A DNA stretch of 10,923 bases, taken from NCBI GenBank assembly GCA_943330835.2, contig CALQJH020000033.1, positions 1 to 10,923 on the forward strand, in the 5' to 3' direction. This DNA is from Candidatus Kuenenia stuttgartensis. GTDB taxonomy: Bacteria; Bacteroidota; Bacteroidia; Chitinophagales; Chitinophagaceae. This document shows positions 1 through 6,702 of the stretch, piece by piece. A program made the position numbers and the translations under genes. Under the pieces are notes generated by a model that did not search any database, had not been told where the DNA came from, and saw only the letters and a list, made by a program, of their open reading frames with translations. Positions within the stretch are counted from its first letter, which is position 1, and each line of letters starts with the position of its first letter.

Positions 1-2272
1 CTCCTTCAAAGTTGAAGGAAAGTCCGTCAACATTATTACCATTACCGATTGTACCGTTGCCCATAATATTTCCAAATACATTCAAATAGTTAACGGTACT
101 TGAGTTACAAAATAATTTTCCTCCCGCATCCACTTTTAGGTCCTTAACGGTTTTAGAATTGACATTATAAGTGATTGTATGTCCACTCCGGATAATTGCT
201 GCTGATTGTGTGTTATTAGGAAAATCACCCGTTGCGCAATCCTTCCAACCTCCGCCCGAATACTTTTGCCAAATATTATTGTCGTCCCAAGTGCCGGATG
301 TTTTGGTTCTATAATCACCCTCAGCGCCATTCGTTGGGTCTGCTGCCAAAAGTTGACCACTCACGATTAAATCAGCTGCAGGAGAAGCTAGAGGATCATT
401 GAAATACCACGTTCCTGTTGATCCTGAAGAACCCCAGTTTACAATTCTAAAAGTAACTGTATCTGTTGAGCTGATGTTTCGCAATTGACTTATTGATGTA
501 AAATCAATTTTCTGTTTTGTATTTCCTGAAGAAGTTGTATTGCTTCCCCATGTTATTGAAGAACCAAGGTTAGCAAAAGATCCAGAATTGATTTTATATT
601 GCCATTGTCCTGTGGTTGGTCCTGTAGAGGACCCTCTTACGTTGTATGGATTGATAGAATCTAATACAAGGATATAACCTGATTTGGGTTTAATTGAAAA
701 AGTTATAAATGAACTGTCATTAATAGCATTTGCTAAATTTGAACTTAAACTCCATCCTGAAGCCCCCCAAGCATTGTTGGCAGCTGTATTCGTAGTTGTC
801 AACATAGAGCTTCTTTTCAAACCACCTACTTCAATATTTGGATTAAAATAAGAAGGATTATATGGAGATGGCGGCCAAGTAGTACTTCCTCCTAAATTAT
901 AAAAATCCCACTGAACTAGAGATGAAGTTTGAGTTGGGATATTTGATACCGATATGGTGAATGTTTTAGTTCCTGGAATTCCTGAATTATAATCATAGAC
1001 CCTTACAAAATAGGTTGTTGAAGCCAATAATGTTTTTACGAGCACTTCAGAATCACCGGCAAGTTTTAGATCTGCACAATCAATATTAGTGCCATTACAA
1101 ACTCCACTTCTCAAATCAATCACGGCATCATATCCGGATGAAGGATTGACTGCTATTTTATAATCTCCAGCCGAAGTAGTAGTGAATTTGTACCAAACAT
1201 CATCATTAGCATCCCCGTAAATAAATGAACCACATGAAACGGCAGCAACTTTGGTATCATTAAAGCTCTTTGCACTATCCAATAATGGTGTAGCATTGAG
1301 TATCAGTGATGTTGCAGATGAACAACTGTCGTTGGAGTTGAGGATGCCAGAAGAACTAATGTTTGAAGGAACGGCATTGTATACAACAGCATCATCAACA
1401 AAAACATTAGCGAGATTAGATGTACTACTAATACCAATAAATGTACCTGCATTTATTGATGTATTTGAAGGTAATAAAGCCTCTGATATATCATTTCCAA
1501 TCAAACTTCCATTAATGTACAAGTCAAATTTCTGAACAGCCACAGTCTGGGCAATTCCACCATAGCTATAATTTATCGTCCCTGATGCTTTATTATTTCC
1601 TACAATTTCAATATTGTAAACTATTGATGAGCTTAGGGTAGTGGTAGTCAAATCAGTTGTAGCCCAAGAAGAACCTGACCTATATGCTAAAGCTATTGTA
1701 CCAGCAGCAGCATAGGTGAATCTTAGGCCCGTAAAAACTTGTGCTCCGGTAAAATCATTTGCATCAGAATATATAGAGCCAGATCCTTGATAAAAGGACC
1801 AGCTTCCTGAAGTGGCTGTACTACCTGCAGTAGCATCTCCAAATAAAATTTTGAATGAAGTATAAAATTCGGTTCCACCAGGATAAGTGACCCATGGGGA
1901 AAACTTAGAAACTGATGTACTAGATGATGCAACTGCTCTTAAATAAGCACCTGTTGTTCCTAATGGGTTTGATGTTGTAGCTAAAACTATGGGGGCGTTT
2001 GGAGCTGTTGCTCCTGCTCTTGCCCATGTTGTACCAGAAGAACTAGGAGATGGATTAGGAATCAATATTGTATTTCCGGTCTGAGATGTATAAGATCCTG
2101 CAGTTGTACCAAAATTTTGAGTTGAAGTCTGCCCCAATCCTACAAACCAGCTGAAACTAATCAATACAATCAGAAAAAACTTTTTAATGCATCTTGCGAA
2201 ATTGTAGTTAGTAAAATTTTGTAACAATAATTCCAGAATAACGCTTAATCGAATAAAAGTTTTTGAGGGCAT
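1..2272 (-). CDS. Large secreted multidomain surface protein, N-terminal 757 residues (runs off left edge)
   Basis: The frame is open without a stop from the ATG at 2272 to the left edge, so the C-terminus is unseen. A signal-peptide core lies at residues 30-47 (KKFFLIVLISFSWFVGLG), with probable cleavage before Gln48. Residues about 70-300 look like a beta-sandwich/LamG-like module (YNIEIVGNN, FDLYINGSLIG, FVDDAVVYN). Residues about 314-443 resemble a pre-peptidase C-terminal-type domain (NDSCSSAT, DDVWYKFTT, YFVRVYDYN). Residues about 452-642 form a module starting VQWDFYNL, with NAWGASGW and VTFRIVNWG, of a kind recurrent in Bacteroidota exported proteins. Residues about 653-725 (SGTWDDNNIWQ, IIRSGHTITYNV) look like the opening of a beta-helix/G8-like repeat. 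Composition is rich in Ser, Thr, Gly and Asn. Such proteins are usually type IX secretion substrates, but the sorting domain would be off-window. The 29 residues before the signal core are unusually long. Function (adhesin, matrix or cell-wall protein) is inference. Confidence 0.85.
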   Translation of the reverse strand, partial: MPSKTFIRLSVILELLLQNFTNYNFARCIKKFFLIVLISFSWFVGLGQTSTQNFGTTAGSYTSQTGNTILIPNPSPSSSGTTWARAGATAPNAPIVLATTSNPLGTTGAYLRAVASSSTSVSKFSPWVTYPGGTEFYTSFKILFGDATAGSTATSGSWSFYQGSGSIYSDANDFTGAQVFTGLRFTYAAAGTIALAYRSGSSWATTDLTTTTLSSSIVYNIEIVGNNKASGTINYSYGGIAQTVAVQKFDLYINGSLIGNDISEALLPSNTSINAGTFIGISSTSNLANVFVDDAVVYNAVPSNISSSGILNSNDSCSSATSLILNATPLLDSAKSFNDTKVAAVSCGSFIYGDANDDVWYKFTTTSAGDYKIAVNPSSGYDAVIDLRSGVCNGTNIDCADLKLAGDSEVLVKTLLASTTYFVRVYDYNSGIPGTKTFTISVSNIPTQTSSLVQWDFYNLGGSTTWPPSPYNPSYFNPNIEVGGLKRSSMLTTTNTAANNAWGASGWSLSSNLANAINDSSFITFSIKPKSGYILVLDSINPYNVRGSSTGPTTGQWQYKINSGSFANLGSSITWGSNTTSSGNTKQKIDFTSISQLRNISSTDTVTFRIVNWGSSGSTGTWYFNDPLASPAADLIVSGQLLAADPTNGAEGDYRTKTSGTWDDNNIWQKYSGGGWKDCATGDFPNNTQSAAIIRSGHTITYNVNSKTVKDLKVDAGGKLFCNSSTVNYLNVFGNIMGNGTIGNGNNVDGLSFNFEG

Positions 2273-2323
2273 GATTGACAATTTTTAAACAGCTGATTCA
2301 AATTTCTAACATATCAATAATAA

Positions 2324-2355
2324 CAAATTTAACCCTTATTCATAGGTTATTCCAA
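2324..2355 (-). promoter_or_regulatory. Candidate Bacteroidota-type promoter for the secreted protein
   Basis: Read on the minus strand, TTG (2355-2353) is followed after 21 bp by TAAATTTG (2331-2324). This matches the TTG / TAnnTTTG pattern known for primary sigma-factor promoters in Bacteroidota such as Flavobacterium and Bacteroides. Transcription would start near 2317, giving a leader of about 45 nt before the ATG at 2272. It lies in the 152-bp gap after the glycosyltransferase at 2425-3543, so the secreted protein could be transcribed separately from the polysaccharide genes. In AT-rich DNA such a match can arise by chance. Confidence 0.5.
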
Positions 2356-2424
2356 GTAAAAAAACATTTATTTAATGGGGGAAGAGAAAATGGGGCAAGA
2401 TTTACAAGTGACATCGGTCATCCT

Positions 2425-3543
2425 TTATGGAGTATACTCCGCAATCGCATTCAAATAAGCATCTATCACAATTTGCTTATCAAATTCTTTTACTACTTTT
2501 TGGCGGGCATTTTTACCCATTTGTATCCTGGTTTCAGCGGGCAATAAAATCATTTTTTTCATTTTTGCTGCGAGGTCGTCGGCATCAGCCACACGACATA
2601 AAAATCCGGTATGGCCATCTTCCACGATTTCTCTGCAACCCGTTGTATCACAGGTCACACAAGGACGTTCCATACTTGATGCTTCCAGCAATACATTGCT
2701 GGTTCCCTCTCTGTAAGAAGGCAAAACCAGGCAATTGGCTGCTGCAATATGATTTCTCACATCAAGTACCTCACCTAAATAATTGATAATACCTTCTTTT
2801 ACCCATGCATCAAGCTGCTCTTGTGTAATCGTATTTCCTTTTAAATTTTGCAACCAAAGCGGACCAATAATTCTGCATTCAATATGACTAAATTCTTTTT
2901 TTAATTTTCTTGCAGCCTCCACATACTCGATCACACCTTTATCTTTTAGCAATCTGCCAATAAAGAGAAATATTATTTTATTTTCTTCATGCTGAACTGC
3001 AATTGGCTTAAAAAATTCATGATCCACACCAGAACCAGGTATTAAAGAATAGGATTGAGCAGTAATAAATTTATTTTTCAGAAAAAGATTTTTGTCATCA
3101 TTATTTTGAAAGAAAATCTTTGCGGTTTTACGTAATGAAAATTTATACAATAGTCTTGCAAAACGATACGCTATGCTGTTACTTGCAAACAATGGACCAA
3201 CACCGGTGATATTGGTAATCGTAGGAATGTTTAATTGTCTTGTAATAAGATTACCCCAAATAGCTGGCCTGATGGTAAAGGTGAGACAAATATCAGCTTT
3301 TGTTGACTTTAAGTACTTGCGAATATTTTTCATGTACAACAAAATGTCAGCGGGATTCTGACTGCTGCTGTTGATATTAATAACATTAAAACCAGCTTCT
3401 TTGGCTTTATCTAATTGTTCTTTTGTACCTGTAGTTAATATAGTGACACGATAACCATTTTCTAGGAGTACTCGGGTTAGCTTACTGCGAACAGTTAGTG
3501 TAGAAATAATATTATTCTCAATAATGGCAATATGTAGTGTCAT
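2425..3543 (-). CDS. Family 4 (GT-B) glycosyltransferase, PglA/capsular type
   Basis: This 372-residue protein has the usual length of a retaining GT4 enzyme. The N-terminal acceptor half contains FTIRPAIWGNLI (89-100) and NITGVGPLF (111-119), a segment typical of glycosyltransferases acting on undecaprenyl-diphosphate-linked sugars, such as PglA-like and capsular enzymes. The C-terminal donor half has FIGRLLKDKG (194-203), whose Arg197 and Lys202 are the expected diphosphate contacts. It also has the E-x7-E motif in REGTSNVLLE (Glu279, Glu287) and DGHTGFLC (309-316). No membrane segment is evident, so it should act at the cytoplasmic face. It starts at ATG 3543, only 6 bp after the asnB-like gene stop, so the two are almost certainly cotranscribed. 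The donor sugar and linkage cannot be read from the sequence. Confidence 0.9.
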   Translation of the reverse strand: MTLHIAIIENNIISTLTVRSKLTRVLLENGYRVTILTTGTKEQLDKAKEAGFNVININSSSQNPADILLYMKNIRKYLKSTKADICLTFTIRPAIWGNLITRQLNIPTITNITGVGPLFASNSIAYRFARLLYKFSLRKTAKIFFQNNDDKNLFLKNKFITAQSYSLIPGSGVDHEFFKPIAVQHEENKIIFLFIGRLLKDKGVIEYVEAARKLKKEFSHIECRIIGPLWLQNLKGNTITQEQLDAWVKEGIINYLGEVLDVRNHIAAANCLVLPSYREGTSNVLLEASSMERPCVTCDTTGCREIVEDGHTGFLCRVADADDLAAKMKKMILLPAETRIQMGKNARQKVVKEFDKQIVIDAYLNAIAEYTP

Positions 3544-3549
3544 ATAACT

Positions 3550-5394
3550 CTAAACTGAAAGATATAAATTTTTATACCAAACTTCCATACTAAAAATGGT
3601 CCAAAGCAATTTAGCTCGCTTTTCTGCTGGCATTTTTATTTTATTGTTTAATAATTGCTCCGTGAAACCCTGTTTAAAAAAGTTTTTATGATATGCTGAG
3701 GAAGCGCCAACATAATCATGTATGACCTCTTTAAGTTCATTGTTTACCCAACTCTTTAAGGGTATTTCAAATCCTCTTTTGGGTTGGTTGATCAGGGGTG
3801 CTGGTAAATATTTTTTAGCTATTTCACGTAATAAAAACTTGGTCGTCATTCCTTTTATCTTAAAAGTATCTTTGATTGCAGGAGCATATTCCAGCATCTC
3901 TTTTGACAAAAAAGGGCTTCGGCTCTCAAGGGAATGGTTCATTGTGGCAATATCCATCTTTACCAGAACATCATTACATAGAAATATATCAAAATCAAGA
4001 TTCATTATTTTTTCCAATCCAGATAAAGGGGATTTTATAACCTTGTCAAAATCTCTTCTCATTAATTCCAGATAATTATACTCACCTGAAGTAAGATTAT
4101 TTTCATAACCTTCAATAATGTCTAAACCTGCTGCTAAATAAATATCGATATCGGATTTTGTTGCAAATGAAATAAGTCTGTAAAAATGATTATACCCTGA
4201 TTTTTTTTCGTTGGAAAATGGAAGACATGATTTAATTAAAGAAGCTGAGCCACTAATTACTTTATGGCTGTTAAAAAAATCATACTTCGCAAAAGGAATA
4301 TAACGACGATAGCCGCCAAACAACTCATCGGCACCATCTCCGGTGAGCACAACAGTAACATTTTTTTTAGCTTCCTGACTAACATAATAAGATGGAATAG
4401 CAGAACTATCGAAAAACGGCTCCCCGTAATTGCAAATTATTTTTTCGACGTCATTAGATAGGTTGTTGAAATTTATATTGCTTTCAGTGTGATCGGTTTG
4501 ATATTTTTCTGCTACAAGTTTTGCAAGAGGTGCTTCATTATATTCTCCATTAAAGGAAATCGTCATAGTTTTCAACCGATTAGTGTATTGACTCGCAAGG
4601 GCTGTCACTAAGCCGCTATCAATGCCTCCACTTAAAAAACAGCCTACCTCCAAATCACTGGATGCTATTCTTCTTTTTACTGACTGCTGTAGGATGGCAT
4701 TTGTTTTTTCTATTGCCATATTTAAACAATCTTCCTTGGGTAGCTGGTAATAATCATTGATATCCCACCATTTATATTCATTCGTTTCAAGTGTATCACA
4801 ATTTATAATCTGATAGGTGCCTGCAGTTAACTCATCTACATTTTTATAAGGGGTAAGATTTTTATAGAAAGAGCCAAAACGTAAGTAGTGATAAAAATTA
4901 TTATTTTCAATCTGTAAATTGAGTTGAGATTTCAATGCATTTAATTCACTTGAAAAAAGAATTTTCGTAGCATCCCGATAAATATATAAGGGCTTTTCTC
5001 CAGCTCGGTCTCTTGTAAGGAACAGTTGTTTTTCTTTCTTATCGTAAATGGCAAATGCAAACATTCCATCCAAATATTTCAGACAATTTTCTCTGAATTT
5101 TTCAAATAGCAATAATATTGTTTCCGTATCGGAATAGGTGTTCCCTTTTAAATCAAATTGTTTTCTTAATTCAAGATGGTTATATATTTCGCCATTAAAT
5201 ACTATAAAAAATCTTTCCTGAAGTTGCATCGGCTGTTTTCCGCCTATAGCATCCAGAATAGAAAGGCGCAGATGAAAAAAATCTACCTGGTCTATTTCAA
5301 GGCCGTTTTGCTCATCAGGTCCACGATGGTGCATGGCTTGATCAATCTTTCCGTAATCTAATTTGTAATTAATTGAACCTGCAATACCGCACAT
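3550..5394 (-). CDS. asnB: Asparagine synthetase-like glutamine amidotransferase (full length)
   Basis: The 614-residue product begins MCGIAGS. I chose ATG 5394 because Cys2 must become the N-terminal nucleophile of the class II glutaminase; the longer frame from 5430 would bury it. Glutaminase motifs are HHRGPD (22-27), NGEIYNH (67-73), SDTET (88-92) and the RDRAGEKPL segment (128-136). The synthetase half has the ATP-pyrophosphatase loop SGGIDS (255-260), TGDGADELFGGY (351-362) and the conserved block near 469-497 (VLVKMD, LESRSPFL). The family makes asparagine from aspartate, glutamine and ATP, but members in polysaccharide loci, such as WbpS, are linked to amidation of sugar uronates. Location among glycosyltransferases favours that second role here, by inference. 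The block reads PFLS where homologues usually have PFLD. The gene is 6 bp from the downstream glycosyltransferase and 116 bp from the upstream one. Confidence 0.92.
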   Translation of the reverse strand: MCGIAGSINYKLDYGKIDQAMHHRGPDEQNGLEIDQVDFFHLRLSILDAIGGKQPMQLQERFFIVFNGEIYNHLELRKQFDLKGNTYSDTETILLLFEKFRENCLKYLDGMFAFAIYDKKEKQLFLTRDRAGEKPLYIYRDATKILFSSELNALKSQLNLQIENNNFYHYLRFGSFYKNLTPYKNVDELTAGTYQIINCDTLETNEYKWWDINDYYQLPKEDCLNMAIEKTNAILQQSVKRRIASSDLEVGCFLSGGIDSGLVTALASQYTNRLKTMTISFNGEYNEAPLAKLVAEKYQTDHTESNINFNNLSNDVEKIICNYGEPFFDSSAIPSYYVSQEAKKNVTVVLTGDGADELFGGYRRYIPFAKYDFFNSHKVISGSASLIKSCLPFSNEKKSGYNHFYRLISFATKSDIDIYLAAGLDIIEGYENNLTSGEYNYLELMRRDFDKVIKSPLSGLEKIMNLDFDIFLCNDVLVKMDIATMNHSLESRSPFLSKEMLEYAPAIKDTFKIKGMTTKFLLREIAKKYLPAPLINQPKRGFEIPLKSWVNNELKEVIHDYVGASSAYHKNFFKQGFTEQLLNNKIKMPAEKRAKLLWTIFSMEVWYKNLYLSV

Positions 5395-5415
5395 GAAAAT
5401 AAATGATTTGACTTT

Positions 5416-5423
5416 CAAAAATA
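5416..5423 (-). promoter_or_regulatory. Possible -7 box upstream of asnB
   Basis: The minus strand reads TATTTTTG here, an exact match to the Bacteroidota -7 consensus TAnnTTTG. Its first bases lie in the 3' arm of the hairpin at 5420-5451. Transcription would begin near 5409, about 15 nt before the asnB ATG. No TTG is found 17-23 bp upstream, so only half of a promoter is visible. The same T-run would also serve as the tail of a terminator, which is the competing reading. Confidence 0.25.
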
Positions 5424-5451
5424 AGACCATATTCGTAAATATGGTCTTATT
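5420..5451 (-). terminator. Perfect 14-bp hairpin after the GT2 gene, terminator-like
   Basis: The arms 5420-5433 (AATAAGACCATATT) and 5438-5451 are perfect reverse complements around a 4-nt loop. On the minus strand the 3' arm ends in a short T-run (TTATTTTTG), giving the shape of an intrinsic terminator for the glycosyltransferase gene ending at 5511. It ends about 25 nt before the asnB ATG at 5394. It could therefore instead be an attenuator or mRNA-processing stem within one operon, or a palindromic operator. The stem is AT-rich, so termination strength is uncertain. Confidence 0.55.
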
Positions 5452-5510
5452 GAGATTTTAAATTTAAAAATGAAACAATCTATAGTACTATAATGAGTTA
5501 TTAAAATGAT

Positions 5511-6506
5511 TTAAATACTTACAGGTGTTGATGTTTCTTTGAATGAAGGAACAAAAAGCGAACAAACGTAATTTCTCAAGGGTAGTAATATCAATTTTGA
5601 AAATGAATTGATATACTGGTTGTTAATTTTAGTCTTGATAGTTGCTGGCGTAGCTGCATAATTATTAATTAATGCATCTCTCATCGGCCAGAAAACAAGA
5701 CTAATTTTTCTTAATTTGTTATTCTTTTGGTACAACAAAATCTCTCCGATAAAAGCCATTATAAAAATTAAGTACAAAGGAAGCGCTTTGAATGTATATG
5801 CATGTTTTGTTTTTAAAACAGCATAACGATTGCGTAAAAAATAATACACACTCCAACAAGTTTTTAAATCCCATTCTTTTGTATGAAGGGAAGTTATTTC
5901 TTTATAATAATAAATACTTTTAGTTATAGTTTTAGCAGGTATTTGGTATTGTTTTGTTATTCTGAAAAAATATTCTGTTTCAGCACCTTTATAAAATAAA
6001 TTAATTAAAGGCAATCCCACTTTGGCTATAATATTTCGATGAATTAAAGTGCCGTTAAATGGATGAGCTATATTTTCAATAACTTCTTCTTGCACTTCAT
6101 TAATGTAATGATATTTCTTGGTCTTAAAAACCAAAGACTTTTTATCATATTTATTTACAACAGCGCTATTTATCAAGGCCAATTCATGTCCTTCATTTTT
6201 TATCAGCACCTCCAATGCATCAAACTTAGGATAGCCATCATCATCCATACACCAAATCCAATTATATCCGTTTTCATATGCCCAATTAATGCCTGTACAA
6301 AATCCACCGGCGGCACCTCTGTTATCTTGATAAATATTAATAATGTCAGCTTGCATATCCAGCCATACCGATGTATAATCAGAACTTCCGTTATTTACAA
6401 CTAAAATAGCATCAGGTTTTTGAGATTGATTTCTGAGTGCCTCAATACATTTCGTCAATTCATTATGACGATTATAGGACACCACAACTGCGATAACTTT
6501 TTCCAT
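5511..6506 (-). CDS. Family 2 (GT-A) glycosyltransferase, rhamnosyl/galactofuranosyl-transferase type
   Basis: This 331-residue protein starts MEKVIAVVVSYNR (1-13), the beta1 strand and nucleotide-binding start of GT2 enzymes. VVNNGSSD (36-43) and the metal-binding DxD-type motif in CMDDDGYP (86-93) follow. The aromatic-rich WIWCMDDD context and the downstream NGTLIHR (151-157) and GAETEYFFR (174-182) resemble WbbL/GlfT1-like rhamnosyl- or galactofuranosyltransferases. GAETEYFF would supply the catalytic-base acidic pair. A hydrophobic stretch at about 241-258 may anchor the C-terminal region to the membrane. It is the first gene of the left minus-strand group, divergent from the membrane protein at 6703 across a 196-bp gap. 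The 116-bp gap to asnB carries a strong hairpin. Donor identity is inferred from motif style only. Confidence 0.88.
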   Translation of the reverse strand: MEKVIAVVVSYNRHNELTKCIEALRNQSQKPDAILVVNNGSSDYTSVWLDMQADIINIYQDNRGAAGGFCTGINWAYENGYNWIWCMDDDGYPKFDALEVLIKNEGHELALINSAVVNKYDKKSLVFKTKKYHYINEVQEEVIENIAHPFNGTLIHRNIIAKVGLPLINLFYKGAETEYFFRITKQYQIPAKTITKSIYYYKEITSLHTKEWDLKTCWSVYYFLRNRYAVLKTKHAYTFKALPLYLIFIMAFIGEILLYQKNNKLRKISLVFWPMRDALINNYAATPATIKTKINNQYINSFSKLILLPLRNYVCSLFVPSFKETSTPVSI

Positions 6507-6702
6507 AGATAGGTAAGTTTAGGATTTAATAGGATTTTAGTTTTCCTAAAACGTGGCATTAATAGAATTATTGCCAATTTTTAGCTTTTTTTCGCTTTTA
6601 GCTATAGAAAGAAGGGATACTAATTAAACAGTTACTATTTTTACAAGGTATCATATACAAAATAAATTATTCCTATTATAAAAAAACGAATCGGAAGAAA
6701 AA
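6507..6702. promoter_or_regulatory. Divergent intergenic region between the GT2 gene and the membrane protein gene
   Basis: This 196-bp, very AT-rich gap separates two divergent starts (6506 minus, 6703 plus), so promoters in both directions are expected. I found no full TTG/TAnnTTTG pair on either strand. The nearest -7-like matches each differ by one base: TATTTTTA on plus (about 6637-6644) and TTATTTTG on minus (about 6658-6665). An inverted repeat sits next to the GT2 start. Just before the plus-strand ATG, GGAAG at about 6692-6696 is a plausible ribosome-binding sequence. Confidence 0.35.
6518..6550. repeat. Small inverted repeat in the GT2 leader
   Basis: TTTAGGA (6518-6524) is repeated in inverted orientation as TCCTAAA (6544-6550) with a 19-bp spacer. 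A nested stem TTTTAG/CTAAAA (6535-6540 and 6546-6551) uses the same right arm. The element lies 12-45 bp upstream of the glycosyltransferase start and would be in its leader RNA or form a small operator. The arms are short and AT-rich, so chance is a real possibility. Confidence 0.25.

Noticed and set aside
1251..1535. Plus-strand open frame of 94 codons
   Set aside because: It is antisense to the continuous secreted-protein frame, which has clear domains.
2400..2424. Hairpin TGAC/GTCA after the GT4 stop as a terminator
   Set aside because: A 4-bp stem without a T-run is too weak to support.
2275..2786. Plus-strand open frames at 2275-2547 and 2427-2786
   Set aside because: They lie mostly antisense to the conserved GT4 gene, have no family motifs and no supporting context.
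3722..4461. Plus-strand open frames opposite asnB (3722-4075, 4264-4461)
   Set aside because: They are shadows of the conserved synthetase domain.
5395..5430. Extended asnB start at 5430 adding 12 residues
   Set aside because: The class II glutaminase needs Cys2 exposed after Met removal; the extension would block it and its coding would run into the hairpin.
6063..6404. Plus-strand open frame of 113 codons opposite the GT2 gene
   Set aside because: Antisense shadow of the GT2 catalytic region; the hydrophobic character comes from the opposite strand's codons.
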